Source: a bacterium
Lineage (GTDB): Bacteria > Zhuqueibacterota > QNDG01 > JAFGCO01
Direction of reading: 5' to 3'
DNA length: 64,000 bases
NCBI GenBank assembly: GCA_016930535.1
Contig: JAFGGN010000028.1
Location: 1-64,000 of the forward strand
A program made the translations under genes and the position numbers. Below, piece after piece: positions 24,065 to 34,197 of the stretch; within the stretch, counting starts at the first letter, position 1, and every line of letters begins with the position of its first letter. The notes beneath the pieces are model-generated. The model did no database searches and was not told where the DNA came from. It worked only from the letters and a program-made list of their open reading frames with translations.

Positions 24065-26082
24065 TCGATAAAGGCAAAATTTTCATTATCGCTTCGTTTT
24101 TCTGCGGAATCATCCATTCGCAGCAGTATATATGGCCTACCAATGCAAGTCATCTGATGACTTCTTCCCTGTGTGAATACAGGCCGGGACATTTTCATGC
24201 CGGTATCGATATCAAAACATGGAACCGGGAAGGATATGATGTGTATGCCGTTCAGCGGGGTCATATCAGCAGGATGCGCGTATCGCCCTATGGTTACGGT
24301 AAAGCGGTTTATCTGACCCTGGACAACGGATTTACAGCGGTTTACGGTCATTTGTCCAAATTTTCTCCAAACCTGGAAAACCGTATGTTCGAGGAGCAGG
24401 TGGAGGCCGGGAAATACGAACTGGACCTGTCATTCGACGAAATGGAGTACCGTGTGGAGGCCGGTGAATGTCTTGCATTTACCGGAAGCACGGGCATAGG
24501 CGTACCCCATCTGCATTTCGAAATCAGGGATTCCCGCAACAGGCCATTCAATCCGCTCGATCTGGGTTTCGGAGTACAGGACACCCGTGCACCCGTCATT
24601 CAGGCTGTATGCATATCGCCGCTGGCATACGGATCTCATGTGAACGGTGATTTTGTTCCGAAAATTTTGAAATCCGGCGAACTGGCTTCCGGCTCTGTGG
24701 TGCCGGTATGGGGAAAAATCGGTCTTGCCGTCAATGTTTACGATCAGGCTGACGGCGCATCGAACCGGTTCTCACCCGTCCGTATCCGGCTGTTTGTTCA
24801 CGATATTCTGGTGTATCAGATTGAATACGGCCGTTTTGATTTCAATCAGTCCCGGCTAATCGAACTGGACAGGGATTTCCGGCTGCATCGGTGGGGCAAA
24901 GGCGAATTCATCAAACTCTACAAGGAATCGGAAAACGAACTTCCTTTTTATCTGTACACGATACCGGAATCAGGGATTCTTCAATGCTGGGCACCGCCTT
25001 ACAGACCGGTCCCGCATAACGATTCAGAACTTCTGCAGCAAATGATTAAAAACGAGTATCATCCGGTTTCCATCGTGGCGGAAGATTATTGGGGTAATAC
25101 AAAACGGTGTGATTTTATCCTGAAAACACTGCCGCTGCATGTTCTGCAGAAAACAGTCCGTCCGCGGAACGTCCATTCTCCTGTCGTGAGCCACAGTGTC
25201 AGGCCCCTGCAGACCTGGATGCATGATTATGTCCGGTTCGAACTTCCCGGCTCCGGAACGCTTCCGGCGGAGCCCTCGATCAGGGTATGGCTGAACAGGT
25301 CCCTGCAGCTTTCGGTTCAGATGCAGCGCAATCCTGAGGGAAATTATATCGCCGTACTTCCGCTTACCGAATCATTCCAGGGCCGGATGATCATTCAGGT
25401 TATTTCGGATATTCCCTCTTATAATTCACAGGATACACTCCTTGTCAGCCATATCGGAAGTGCAGGCGGATTGGTCCGGTCCGAAGATGGCCGGTTTACC
25501 ATGCGCTTTCCGGCCAATGCCGTTTATCAGGATCTGTGGCTGCATGTTCGTACCCTGAAAAACGCCGGCCCCGTACCGCACTATTCAATGATCCCGGACG
25601 ATGTGCCGTTAAAAAAACAGGTTCATATCACGATCACCGGTCCTGAACCAGGCGATAAACTTTCCCGGTCAGCCCTATACAGAATGGACGGGGAACTGTC
25701 CTACCTGACGAGCACGGCCGATCCGGAAACGAATCAGATCAGGGCATCTGTCCGGTCATTGGGGACCTATACAGTACTGACGGACACGGTCCCGCCGAAT
25801 GTCTTTTCGGTTTTCCCTGATTCAGGCGCGGTTGTAAAATACAACGAATTTTCTATATCTGCCTGTTTTTCCGATACGCTTTCAGGAATACATGGCGAAG
25901 ACAATTATCAGATATGGATCGATGATCAGAAACAGATCGTCGGCTATGATTTTGAAAAAAGAACCGCATTTGTCGATCATTTTCAAACCGTCCTGCCCGG
26001 CCCGCATCGTCTGAAACTGATTTTGACGGACCGGTCAGGGAACCGTTCCGAAAACACCGTACCTTTTTTCATAGAGGAATAG
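24061..26082 (+). CDS. Exported M23-family metallopeptidase (LytM-like)
   Basis: A 673-residue protein with a signal peptide (F-I-I-A-S-F-F-C-G-I-I-H-S) and, early in the mature part, an M23 peptidase domain that cleaves peptidoglycan cross-links or acts as a binding scaffold. Zinc-site motifs are H-F-H-A-G-I-D-I and H-L-H-F-E-I-R-D. Between them is an insertion with F-D-E-M-E-Y-R-V-E-A-G. The long C-terminal part (~residues 190-673) is beta-rich, Ig-like, and unassigned. Putting the peptidase at the N-terminus of a much longer protein is the layout seen in some Bacteroidetes/FCB homologues. Confidence 0.82.
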   Translation: MIDKGKIFIIASFFCGIIHSQQYIWPTNASHLMTSSLCEYRPGHFHAGIDIKTWNREGYDVYAVQRGHISRMRVSPYGYGKAVYLTLDNGFTAVYGHLSKFSPNLENRMFEEQVEAGKYELDLSFDEMEYRVEAGECLAFTGSTGIGVPHLHFEIRDSRNRPFNPLDLGFGVQDTRAPVIQAVCISPLAYGSHVNGDFVPKILKSGELASGSVVPVWGKIGLAVNVYDQADGASNRFSPVRIRLFVHDILVYQIEYGRFDFNQSRLIELDRDFRLHRWGKGEFIKLYKESENELPFYLYTIPESGILQCWAPPYRPVPHNDSELLQQMIKNEYHPVSIVAEDYWGNTKRCDFILKTLPLHVLQKTVRPRNVHSPVVSHSVRPLQTWMHDYVRFELPGSGTLPAEPSIRVWLNRSLQLSVQMQRNPEGNYIAVLPLTESFQGRMIIQVISDIPSYNSQDTLLVSHIGSAGGLVRSEDGRFTMRFPANAVYQDLWLHVRTLKNAGPVPHYSMIPDDVPLKKQVHITITGPEPGDKLSRSALYRMDGELSYLTSTADPETNQIRASVRSLGTYTVLTDTVPPNVFSVFPDSGAVVKYNEFSISACFSDTLSGIHGEDNYQIWIDDQKQIVGYDFEKRTAFVDHFQTVLPGPHRLKLILTDRSGNRSENTVPFFIEE

Positions 26083-26087
26083 AAGGC

Positions 26088-26786
26088 ATGCTGATTCCGA
26101 TCCGGGATGAAAACAGAAAGAAGACAGTGCCCATCGTCACCATGACCATACTGCTGGCCAATATCGCAGTATTCATCTATCAGCTGATGCAGCCGGACGG
26201 CCAGGCCTTTGTGTACAGATTCGGCGCCATACCATGGGAAATTGTCCATTTCAGGGAACTGCCGGACCTGAAATGGGCTTTCAGATCACCGGTTCCCAAT
26301 ATACTGACATTGATGACCTCCATGTTCATGCACGGAGGATACCTGCATCTTATCGGGAACATGCTCTATTTATGGATCTTCGCGGACAATGTCGAAGCAT
26401 TGACAGGACATGTCCGGTTTATATGGTTTTACCTGTTGTGCGGTATTGCCGCGGCAATGACACACGTGATTTTCTCTCCGGATTCCATGGTTCCCATGAT
26501 CGGTGCCAGCGGAGCGATTTCAGGCGTGCTGGGCGCCTATTTCATCCGGTTCCCGAAGGCGAAAGTCCACCTGCTGTTTTTTTTCTTTATCATTATCAGG
26601 GTTTTCCGGGTTCCTGCACCGCTGATGCTCGGCATCTGGTTTCTCATGCAGCTTTTAAGCGGTATGGCGGATCACGGACAAACAGGCAGCGGAATTGCCT
26701 GGTTTGCGCATATCGGCGGATTTGTTGCAGGCGTTATATTCATTCTGTTTTTCGAAAAAAGACGGAAAGTGCTGAAATTATCCTGA
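26088..26786 (+). CDS. Rhomboid-family intramembrane serine protease
   Basis: A 232-residue multi-pass protein with the rhomboid active site: Ser141 in G-A-S-G-A-I-S-G-V-L-G-A-Y and His208 in F-A-H-I-G-G-F-V-A-G. N71 and H-L-I-G-N-M-L-Y-L complete the family pattern. It cleaves transmembrane segments of unknown clients. Begins 5 bases after the M23 peptidase. Confidence 0.9.
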   Translation: MLIPIRDENRKKTVPIVTMTILLANIAVFIYQLMQPDGQAFVYRFGAIPWEIVHFRELPDLKWAFRSPVPNILTLMTSMFMHGGYLHLIGNMLYLWIFADNVEALTGHVRFIWFYLLCGIAAAMTHVIFSPDSMVPMIGASGAISGVLGAYFIRFPKAKVHLLFFFFIIIRVFRVPAPLMLGIWFLMQLLSGMADHGQTGSGIAWFAHIGGFVAGVIFILFFEKRRKVLKLS

Positions 26787-26825
26787 GTGAAGAAATGGCT
26801 GCATTGATCATATGAAAGGTGGATT

Positions 26826-28121
26826 ATGACTCCGGTTTCATGGAAAAAGATGGACCTGCAATGGCAGATTCTGACCGGAATTATTGCCGGTCTGGTTTTG
26901 GGATTGTGGGCAAATCATGTTTACGGTTCGGGGCTGACACAAGGACCGGTTTATGATATAAAGATCGTTTTTCAATTCGGCGGTGAACTGTTTATCAGGC
27001 TCCTGCGCATGCTGATCGTACCGCTTGTTTTTGCCTCCATATTTATGTCCATTGTGCGTCTGGGAGACATTCGTGAACTGAAAAAAATCGGCCTCACCAC
27101 GGTCGTTTATTATCTTGTCACGACCGCGCTTGCCGTCATGGTCGGTATGATTCTTGTTAATCTCATCCATCCGGGCCGGGGCATGGATCCGGAAACCCTT
27201 GCCGTATTGAAAAATTCGATGGAAATACCCGACCATGTTCTTGCCCAGGGGGTCGGTCAGAGAAGTTCACTCATGATCATTCTCAGGACGTTCGTGGAGA
27301 TGATTCCCGACAATCCGCTGGCCGCAATGGCCAGGGCCGATATTCTGCAGGTTATTTTTTACGCTGTTTTTCTGGCCGTCATTTCCGCCCTGATCGCGGA
27401 TAAAGCAAGGGCCTTTATCCATGTGGTGGACAGTATGGATCAGATCATGATTCATTCGATCATGCTGATCATGAGAATCGCACCGTACTGCATATTTTTT
27501 CTTGTAACAACACTGATGATGGATCTCGGTTTTCAGGCGATTGTTGCGCTGGGTAAATATGCCATGACCGTGCTTCTCGGACTGGCGGTTCATGCATGCC
27601 TTGTACTGCCGCTTCTGGTATTCCTGATCGGACGTTACAATCCGTTTCGATTGTTCAGGGCCATGATGCCGGCCGTACTGACAGCCTGGTCCACTGCCTC
27701 CAGTGTGGCGACCCTTCCGATTTCACTGGATTCACTGGAGAAAAGAGCCGGTGTCCACCGTAAAATCGCTAATTTTGTCCTGCCGCTCGGGGCCACGGTC
27801 AATATGGACGGAACCGCTCTCTATGAATCGGTCGCCGTGATATTTATCGCCGAGCTTCTGGGATTTCCGCTCGCATTCGGGACACAGGTGATTATTTTTA
27901 TCACGGCCACGCTTGCGGCAATTGGCGCTGCGGCCATTCCCGGCGCCGGGCTCGTGACCATGGGTATCGTGCTGACCGCAGCCGGCCTGCCGCTCGAGGG
28001 AATCGGTCTCATTCTGGCCATAGACCGGATTCTCGATCAGTTTCGTACGGCCGTGAATGTATGGGGGGATGCCACTGCCGGTGTTGTGGTTGGCAGGCTG
28101 GACAACGCAATTACGGATTGA
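26826..28121 (+). CDS. Dicarboxylate/amino-acid:cation symporter (DAACS family)
   Basis: A 431-residue secondary transporter related to GltP/DctA, importing glutamate, aspartate or C4-dicarboxylates with Na+ or H+. S-T-A-S-S-V-A-T-L-P is the serine-rich hairpin region and N-M-D-G-T-A-L-Y-E is the conserved substrate/cation site. About eight hydrophobic helices plus hairpins are visible. Ends 9 bases before the convergent regulator gene with no clear terminator between. Confidence 0.92.
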   Translation: MTPVSWKKMDLQWQILTGIIAGLVLGLWANHVYGSGLTQGPVYDIKIVFQFGGELFIRLLRMLIVPLVFASIFMSIVRLGDIRELKKIGLTTVVYYLVTTALAVMVGMILVNLIHPGRGMDPETLAVLKNSMEIPDHVLAQGVGQRSSLMIILRTFVEMIPDNPLAAMARADILQVIFYAVFLAVISALIADKARAFIHVVDSMDQIMIHSIMLIMRIAPYCIFFLVTTLMMDLGFQAIVALGKYAMTVLLGLAVHACLVLPLLVFLIGRYNPFRLFRAMMPAVLTAWSTASSVATLPISLDSLEKRAGVHRKIANFVLPLGATVNMDGTALYESVAVIFIAELLGFPLAFGTQVIIFITATLAAIGAAAIPGAGLVTMGIVLTAAGLPLEGIGLILAIDRILDQFRTAVNVWGDATAGVVVGRLDNAITD

Positions 28122-28130
28122 AACGGATTT

Positions 28131-29390
28131 TTATTTAAACAGGTCTTCCGATATGGCCTGAAAATACTTGACTTCATTGCTGAAACCGGTACGCTCGATA
28201 CTTTTCACCTCGAATACAGTCAGAAAGAATTCAGGAAGCGGTGAATAGTTCTGTTCTATTTCACGGATAAATGCCTCTCTTGCCTCCTGAGTGCTCAGCA
28301 TTTTGGTCCTCTCCAGACGGCCGCCGTATCCGAAACCGAGAATGAACATGAACACTTCATCCTCGAATCCCGGTATTTTCAGCAGCATGGAATAATCGAC
28401 ATTGTATTTATTGCTTTCCGCATACGAAGCCTCGATCCTCTGAAACGTGTGCAGCGTATCTCCGTGCTCACCGACAATAAACAGCCGTTCATCCGGATTG
28501 TACTGATAACGGATGGGGGTTTTGTAGATGAGTTTGTTCAAAACACGCAAATTACACAGTTCTCCAATGTATAATGTGTTGTTTTTCCGAATCTCTTCAA
28601 GGGCCAGTCGTGAGGACAATTTCAGCGTGATTTCACGGTTTATATCATAAAAAACCGGCAGTATGTCCATCAGATTGTGCGTGGCGCCAAAGGGAATGCC
28701 TGATATTTCGGAGGTCCACAGATTCGCTTCGGGATGATGAATCAGCAGATTGTTCAGATCATTTTCCGAATCGATTTGCCAGTCCCGGATCTGCCGGTAC
28801 CGGTTCAGGCCCGGGTTGAATTCATCAAGAAGATAATCATCACCGAGAATAATCGTGATCGGATATCCATTATCCAGGAATGAATGCCAGATGGGATCGC
28901 TGGAATATTTTACAGCCGTGCCGCGGGTCATGTTCAATGTTTCGATGGCTCGGTCATAACGATAGATGACAATGCCCAGAATAATGAGAAGTATACCGGC
29001 AACCGCCCAGGAACCGTACCTGATTGCAATGGAAATGAACCGGGGCCTGAAATTGTTCTGATGATTTATCGAAACAATTTTTAAAGCATAGTGCCCCTTC
29101 GGGATAATGAGCCTCAGAGAATCCTTTTTGCCTTCGTTTTTATAATAGCTTTCGAGTTTTTTTCGAAGCATATGGATGTGATAACGAACCGTGGAATCCT
29201 TGTTGGAGTTGAAACTGGCGGCTTTACCGAATACATCGATTGCAATGGTGATTTCTTTTGGGATGCAGTCTTTTTCAGCCGCTTCGACAAGGTAATGCAG
29301 CAGATTGGAATAGACCTGGGAATCCCTGAATTCCTTGCTGGAATAGATATCTTTTACGACGGACTGAATATTTTCATGGATGGGCGTCAT
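28131..29390 (-). CDS. Membrane-anchored winged-helix regulator
   Basis: A 419-residue protein resembling one-component regulators. Residues 1-~105 match an OmpR/CadC-like DNA-binding domain found at the N-terminus of many FCB and Acidobacterial regulators (I-D-V-F-G-K-A-A-S-F, D-S-T-V-R-Y-H-I-H-M-L-R-K-K-L, R-L-I-I-P-K-G-H-Y). A single membrane helix lies at ~124-144 (W-A-V-A-G-I-L-L-I-I-L-G-I-V). The ~270-residue C-terminal part would then be outside the cytoplasm and has no family I recognise. It is transcribed away from the parvulin/TonB gene run and may control it; three direct repeats lie in the shared upstream region. Confidence 0.7.
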   Translation of the reverse strand: MTPIHENIQSVVKDIYSSKEFRDSQVYSNLLHYLVEAAEKDCIPKEITIAIDVFGKAASFNSNKDSTVRYHIHMLRKKLESYYKNEGKKDSLRLIIPKGHYALKIVSINHQNNFRPRFISIAIRYGSWAVAGILLIILGIVIYRYDRAIETLNMTRGTAVKYSSDPIWHSFLDNGYPITIILGDDYLLDEFNPGLNRYRQIRDWQIDSENDLNNLLIHHPEANLWTSEISGIPFGATHNLMDILPVFYDINREITLKLSSRLALEEIRKNNTLYIGELCNLRVLNKLIYKTPIRYQYNPDERLFIVGEHGDTLHTFQRIEASYAESNKYNVDYSMLLKIPGFEDEVFMFILGFGYGGRLERTKMLSTQEAREAFIREIEQNYSPLPEFFLTVFEVKSIERTGFSNEVKYFQAISEDLFK

Positions 29391-29539
29391 AGGGAAATTT
29401 TCGTTTTATATAAGGGGAATATAGTATAAAATTAATAAAAATCAAGTTTTGAATACGATGCGAATTAAAAAAATGGCCGACATGAGACATGTTTCAAATA
29501 ATCGACCGGCCCGGTTTAAGGAATCCGCAGATCCTCTCA

Positions 29540-29570
29540 AACGGTTTTACAACGGTTTTGCAACGGTTTT
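29540..29570. repeat. Three AACGGTTTT direct repeats at 11-bp spacing
   Basis: AACGGTTTT occurs at 29540-29548, 29551-29559 and 29562-29570, one helical turn apart. It lies in the 252-base gap between the divergent regulator and the parvulin gene. Spacing on one face of the helix suits a protein-binding array, with the neighbouring regulator as the obvious candidate. The rest of the gap is AT-rich and probably holds both promoters. Confidence 0.5.
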
Positions 29571-29642
29571 CATGTTGTAAATACCCGTATTTGTCACTAC
29601 AATAATCGCGTTCATTAAATATAATGATAACACCGGCTTTTT

Positions 29643-31370
29643 ATGCATTCAATTTTCGGAAATCGATTCGTCATGTACGGTAAAACGGCTGCAGGCAGCA
29701 GGTTCCCCTTTGACCGGCAAGTCTTCTTTTTCGTAATCCTTCTCTGTGTTTTACATTGCGGTTCTGACAGACAAAATACCCTGGCCATTGTGGGAACACG
29801 CCGCATTACAAGGAAGGATTTTTCCGAACGATTCAGCTCGGTCAGTCAAAGAATGAATCTGCCGGACAATTTGCTGACACGAAAAGAGATACTCTCAGGC
29901 ATGATCGATGAATATCTGCTGATTGAAGAGGCCCGAAAAAGTAACTACCATGAGGATGCGCTGGGCCGGGCTGAGCTGGAAAATCTGAAGATGCAGGAAT
30001 TGCTCAATGCGTATATTCAACGGAATATATCCAAACCAGCCGATATGGATGAAGCCGAACTGAAAGAACTCTTTCAGAGGCTCCATACACAAATCCGGGC
30101 ACGTCATTTGTACGCGCAGACTCGCCGTCAGGCGGATTCGCTGGCCGAAGAATTGATGTCGGGCAAGTCGTTTGAAACCCTGGCCAAGTCGGTTTTCAAA
30201 GATCCGCAGCTTCGTGATACCGGCGGTGATCTTGGCTATTTTACAGTCGATGAGATGGATCCGTTTTTCGAAGAGGCGGCATTCGGTCTGAAAATCGGAA
30301 AAATCTCTTCTCCGGTGCGTACGGCCCAGGGATACAGTATCATACAGCTGACGGATCGTCATGTTCAGCCGCTGTTGACGGAATCCGATTATACACGGCA
30401 GCGTCCGAAGCTTGCAGTGTATCTGCGTCAGCGGAAAATGAAAAAGAGAATCCGTATGGTGACGGATTCTTTGCGCCAGGCGCTGAAAGTGGAATTCGAT
30501 CAACCGGCGGTTCGGGATCTGGTCCGCATTGTAAACAGCAGGAATACCAGGTCCGGAATGCCGGAATACGGTCCATTGCTGTCCGAAGACAATCCGCTTT
30601 TGAACAGGACCATCGCATGGTCCTCAGACGGTGCCTGGACAATGGAGTCGCTACAGCTGTATGCCCGATTCACCAAAGATAATCAGCTGCAATGGGTGCA
30701 TCAGCCCGAACAGATGGAGGATTTTCTGGCCGGACTGATTGTCCGGATTCATTTACTTGAGGAAGCCAGGAAACAGGGCCTGCATCAAGAAACAGGTTTT
30801 GAAAGACAGGTTGAAAATCGGATGCACGATTTTCTTTTGCGACGTATGGAGGATGGCATCGCAGCCAATGTGGTGATTCCCGAAGACAGCATGAGGGCCT
30901 GTTACAGGGAAGACGGGGATCTGTTCATCGTGCCGCCCGCGGTAGAGCTGAGGGAAATTGTCCTGGATAATGAATCCGACACCTCAGGCATCAGACAGAA
31001 ACTCCTGAACGGCGCCTCCTTTGAAAGCATGGCCAAAGCGTACTCCGTGAACCGCAGAAGTGCGGAAAATGGCGGTGAAATCGGATTTTTCTCTGCTGCG
31101 GACCTCGGAGAATATGCTGAACCCATTTTCAGCCTGAAATCCGGACAGTGGACAGGACCGATCGAGATCAGGGGGCAATTCGCCTTTATTCAATGCATCG
31201 GAAAGCGTCCGCAGCGGCAGCCGTCCTATGAGGAAGCGGAACATAAGATACGAGAATCCTTGTTTCCGTTCTACCTGAAAAGAACCAGACAGGAAACACT
31301 CCGGCAAATTCGTGAACACATCCGGGTAACCGAATTTCCGGACCAATTGCAATCCGTTCGTCTTCATTGA
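29643..31370 (+). CDS. Lipoprotein peptidyl-prolyl isomerase with two parvulin domains
   Basis: A 575-residue SurA/PrsA-like chaperone. A hydrophobic leader ends in a lipobox, V-L-H-C-G with the lipidated Cys39, so it is anchored to a membrane facing the periplasm. A SurA-N-like helical region is followed by two rotamase domains: ~150-250 (I-R-A-R-H-L-Y, G-G-D-L-G-Y-F) and ~430-530 (E-L-R-E-I-V-L, G-G-E-I-G-F-F). The start is not settled: ATG at 29643 or 29673, neither with a good ribosome binding site. Lying 21 bases before the TonB receptor, it probably helps fold that receptor and the large secreted proteins. Confidence 0.83.
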   Translation: MHSIFGNRFVMYGKTAAGSRFPFDRQVFFFVILLCVLHCGSDRQNTLAIVGTRRITRKDFSERFSSVSQRMNLPDNLLTRKEILSGMIDEYLLIEEARKSNYHEDALGRAELENLKMQELLNAYIQRNISKPADMDEAELKELFQRLHTQIRARHLYAQTRRQADSLAEELMSGKSFETLAKSVFKDPQLRDTGGDLGYFTVDEMDPFFEEAAFGLKIGKISSPVRTAQGYSIIQLTDRHVQPLLTESDYTRQRPKLAVYLRQRKMKKRIRMVTDSLRQALKVEFDQPAVRDLVRIVNSRNTRSGMPEYGPLLSEDNPLLNRTIAWSSDGAWTMESLQLYARFTKDNQLQWVHQPEQMEDFLAGLIVRIHLLEEARKQGLHQETGFERQVENRMHDFLLRRMEDGIAANVVIPEDSMRACYREDGDLFIVPPAVELREIVLDNESDTSGIRQKLLNGASFESMAKAYSVNRRSAENGGEIGFFSAADLGEYAEPIFSLKSGQWTGPIEIRGQFAFIQCIGKRPQRQPSYEEAEHKIRESLFPFYLKRTRQETLRQIREHIRVTEFPDQLQSVRLH

Positions 31371-31391
31371 TCACATCAGAAGGAAATGAAA

Positions 31392-34169
31392 ATGAAAAAG
31401 AACCGACTTTCCATTGCTTTGAGTTGTTGTATACTTGTCAGCCTCGTTTCCTTTCCGGTTGATATGCCGGCCCAAACCGGAGGGAAAATAGCAGGTATCG
31501 TGACGGACGGACAAACCGGCGAAATTCTTATGGGCGCGAATGTGATTGTCGAGGGCAGTTATCTTGGCGCTGCGACGGATACGGACGGCTATTATATGAT
31601 TCTCAGGGTTCCGCCGGGAGAAAAAAACCTGCGCGTGGAATACATCGGTTATCAGAGTGTCACGGTCAGGGAAGTCGAAGTGCTGACCGATCTGACGACC
31701 ACGGTGAATGTGTCACTGCAGCCGGTCGCACTGCAGGGTGAAGAAGTAGTGATCGTCGCAGAAAAACCGCTGGTCAGGAAGGATCTGACTTCTTCCGAAT
31801 CACGGATACAAGCCGATCAGATTGAGAAGATGCCTGTTCAGGAGGTCGGAGATATTCTGGATCTTCAGGCCGGGATCACGCGCGATACAGGCGGCGGTCT
31901 TCATATACGCGGAGGACGGTCGTCGGAAATCTCCTATATGGTGAACGGTATCAGTGTGACCGACGACTTTTACAGGGGACAGGGCATTATCATCGAAAAT
32001 GAATCGGTTCAGGAACTCCAGGTCATCAGCGGCACTTTCAATGCGGAGTACGGAAACGCCATGAGCGGTGTGATCAATATTGTGACCAAAGACGGCGGCA
32101 ACGACACGGAAATGAAACTGGAAGCCTGGTCCGGCGACCATATCAGCGGCCGCAAGGAAATATTCTGGCACATCGATGATATCAATCCGGCAGCCGACAT
32201 CAATTTGCAGGGATCCGTGAGCGGACCCCTGCTTAAAAACCGGTTGACCTACTTCATTACCGGACGGAAACTGCGTTATGACGGCTGGCTTTACGGCCCG
32301 AATGCCTATCTGCCTCAGGGACGCGCTGCTGCGGCCGAAGATGGAAGTCTGCAGGTTGTCCGCGGGGACAGCGCTGCTGTAGCCATGAATCCGCAGGAAC
32401 GCCTCAGTCTCCAGGCAGCGGTCCGGTGGAAGATTATGGGGCCGCTTTCCCTGAAACTGGACTTTCTGGGAAGCCGGGAAGAGAGCAACGGTTACAATCA
32501 CAGTTACCGGCTCAATCCGAATGGAAGACGAAATTATTACGGTTCCGGTCAGACCACGATCGCCAAACTGACCCATGTGCTCGGTAAAAATCTTTTTTAC
32601 GAGGTGACCGGCTCCTATAAACAGAATTCGAACGAATCCTATCTGTATAAAAATCCGGGCGATTCGCGGTATGTGCATCCGGATTCCCTGACTGCCGGAG
32701 CATATCAGTTTTTTAAGGCCGGAAACGATCTGTTCCGCTCTTTCCGATCCACAAGAAGCTATATCGGTAAACTGGATGTGACCGATCAGATCACCAGAAA
32801 TCATCAGATCAAACTGGGTGTGGAGCTTCAGAAGGACAAAATAGAGTTCGACAATCTGACTCTGACTCCTGCAATGGATGAAACAGGGCAGCAATTGACA
32901 CCGTTTCAGCCCCATATAGAGTCCATCACCACAACGAATCACAACAAATTCGACCGGAGTCCGGATAAATTTGCGGCCTATATTCAGGATAAAATCGAAT
33001 ATGAACAGTTGATAATCAACATCGGGTTGCGATTCGATTATTTCATCTCAAACGGAGAGGTGCCAATCGATACTCAGGATCCCAATATTTACAATCCGCT
33101 GAAACTGAGCCACATCTACAGGGACCTGAACGGGAACGGCCTGATCGATATTGAAGAACAGACTGACAGCAATGCCTACAGCCTGGAGGAACGTCAGATG
33201 TTCTGGTACCGTGATGCGGATGCCAAGACACAGGTCAGCCCGCGGTTCGGTATTGCCTATCCCATCACGGACCGTGGTGTGATCCATTTCTCATACGGCA
33301 TATTTCAGCAGATACCCGAATACAGCCAGCTTTTCGAAAGTGATCAGATGAAGCTGACCGAAGGGCAGGGCATTGCCGGGCCTTTCAGCAATCCGGATCT
33401 GAATCCGCAGCGCACGACCATGTATGAGCTCGGTCTGAAACAGCAGATTTCCGATCATATCGGTATCGACATTACGGGGTATTACAGGGATATACGGGAC
33501 TGGATCTCGACCAGCGCACCGATACCCACATACTCGGCAGGCGTGACCTATTCGAAGCGCATCAATCGCGATTTCGCCGATGTCAAAGGCATTACCCTGT
33601 CGGTCGTACGGCGCCTGGCGAATCATTTTGCATTCAATCTCGATTATACTTTCCAGGTTGTCCAGGGAACGAATTCGAGTCCCGAAGATGAATACAATGC
33701 GCTGAACAACGGTGATGAACCCAAAAAACAACTTGCACCGCTGGATTGGGATCAGCGACATGCCCTGACCTGCAACCTGTTTACGGGCGGGAACAAATGG
33801 GGGATGAACACGATTCTGCAGTTTTATTCCGGACAGCCGTATACGCCGAGCATCGTATCGGGCAGCCTGACCGGCCAGAACGTGATTTCAGGGCTGTCTA
33901 CCAATTCACGGCGCAGACCCGGACGGTTTGCCGTGGATGTCAACCTTTTCAGGAACATGAAGGCCGGGCCTCTCGAAATCGAACTGTTTATGCAGATATA
34001 CAATTTACTGGATTCGCTGAATCCGAGGAATGTATGGACCGAAACCGGCAAGGCGGATTACACGGTATATGAACAGCAGGCCGTTGAGGCCGATCCCACA
34101 TGGTTTATCCGCCCGGATTTTTACTCCGAGCCCAGGAAGGTGCAATTGGGTTTGAAAATTCAAATATGA
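31392..34169 (+). CDS. TonB-dependent outer-membrane receptor with CarboxypepD_reg domain
   Basis: A 925-residue receptor. A signal peptide (I-A-L-S-C-C-I-L-V-S-L-V-S-F) is followed by a carboxypeptidase regulatory-like beta-sandwich (G-K-I-A-G-I-V-T-D-G-Q-T-G-E to about residue 110), the plug domain (Q-E-V-G-D-I-L-D-L-Q-A-G, L-H-I-R-G-G-R-S-S-E-I) and a beta-barrel that runs to an aromatic-ending C-terminus (V-Q-L-G-L-K-I-Q-I). The ATG at 31392 is preferred over 31386 because AGAAGGA sits 8 bases upstream. No SusD partner is next to it. In context it may import galacto-oligosaccharides, but the substrate is inferred only from neighbours. Confidence 0.88.
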   Translation: MKKNRLSIALSCCILVSLVSFPVDMPAQTGGKIAGIVTDGQTGEILMGANVIVEGSYLGAATDTDGYYMILRVPPGEKNLRVEYIGYQSVTVREVEVLTDLTTTVNVSLQPVALQGEEVVIVAEKPLVRKDLTSSESRIQADQIEKMPVQEVGDILDLQAGITRDTGGGLHIRGGRSSEISYMVNGISVTDDFYRGQGIIIENESVQELQVISGTFNAEYGNAMSGVINIVTKDGGNDTEMKLEAWSGDHISGRKEIFWHIDDINPAADINLQGSVSGPLLKNRLTYFITGRKLRYDGWLYGPNAYLPQGRAAAAEDGSLQVVRGDSAAVAMNPQERLSLQAAVRWKIMGPLSLKLDFLGSREESNGYNHSYRLNPNGRRNYYGSGQTTIAKLTHVLGKNLFYEVTGSYKQNSNESYLYKNPGDSRYVHPDSLTAGAYQFFKAGNDLFRSFRSTRSYIGKLDVTDQITRNHQIKLGVELQKDKIEFDNLTLTPAMDETGQQLTPFQPHIESITTTNHNKFDRSPDKFAAYIQDKIEYEQLIINIGLRFDYFISNGEVPIDTQDPNIYNPLKLSHIYRDLNGNGLIDIEEQTDSNAYSLEERQMFWYRDADAKTQVSPRFGIAYPITDRGVIHFSYGIFQQIPEYSQLFESDQMKLTEGQGIAGPFSNPDLNPQRTTMYELGLKQQISDHIGIDITGYYRDIRDWISTSAPIPTYSAGVTYSKRINRDFADVKGITLSVVRRLANHFAFNLDYTFQVVQGTNSSPEDEYNALNNGDEPKKQLAPLDWDQRHALTCNLFTGGNKWGMNTILQFYSGQPYTPSIVSGSLTGQNVISGLSTNSRRRPGRFAVDVNLFRNMKAGPLEIELFMQIYNLLDSLNPRNVWTETGKADYTVYEQQAVEADPTWFIRPDFYSEPRKVQLGLKIQI

Positions 34170-34197
34170 TCCAACGACAGCAAAGGACAATACAGGT

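Noticed and set aside
31800..32942. 380-codon minus-strand frame inside the TonB receptor gene
   Set aside because: It lies wholly within a convincing receptor gene and shows no domain, start signal or neighbours of its own.
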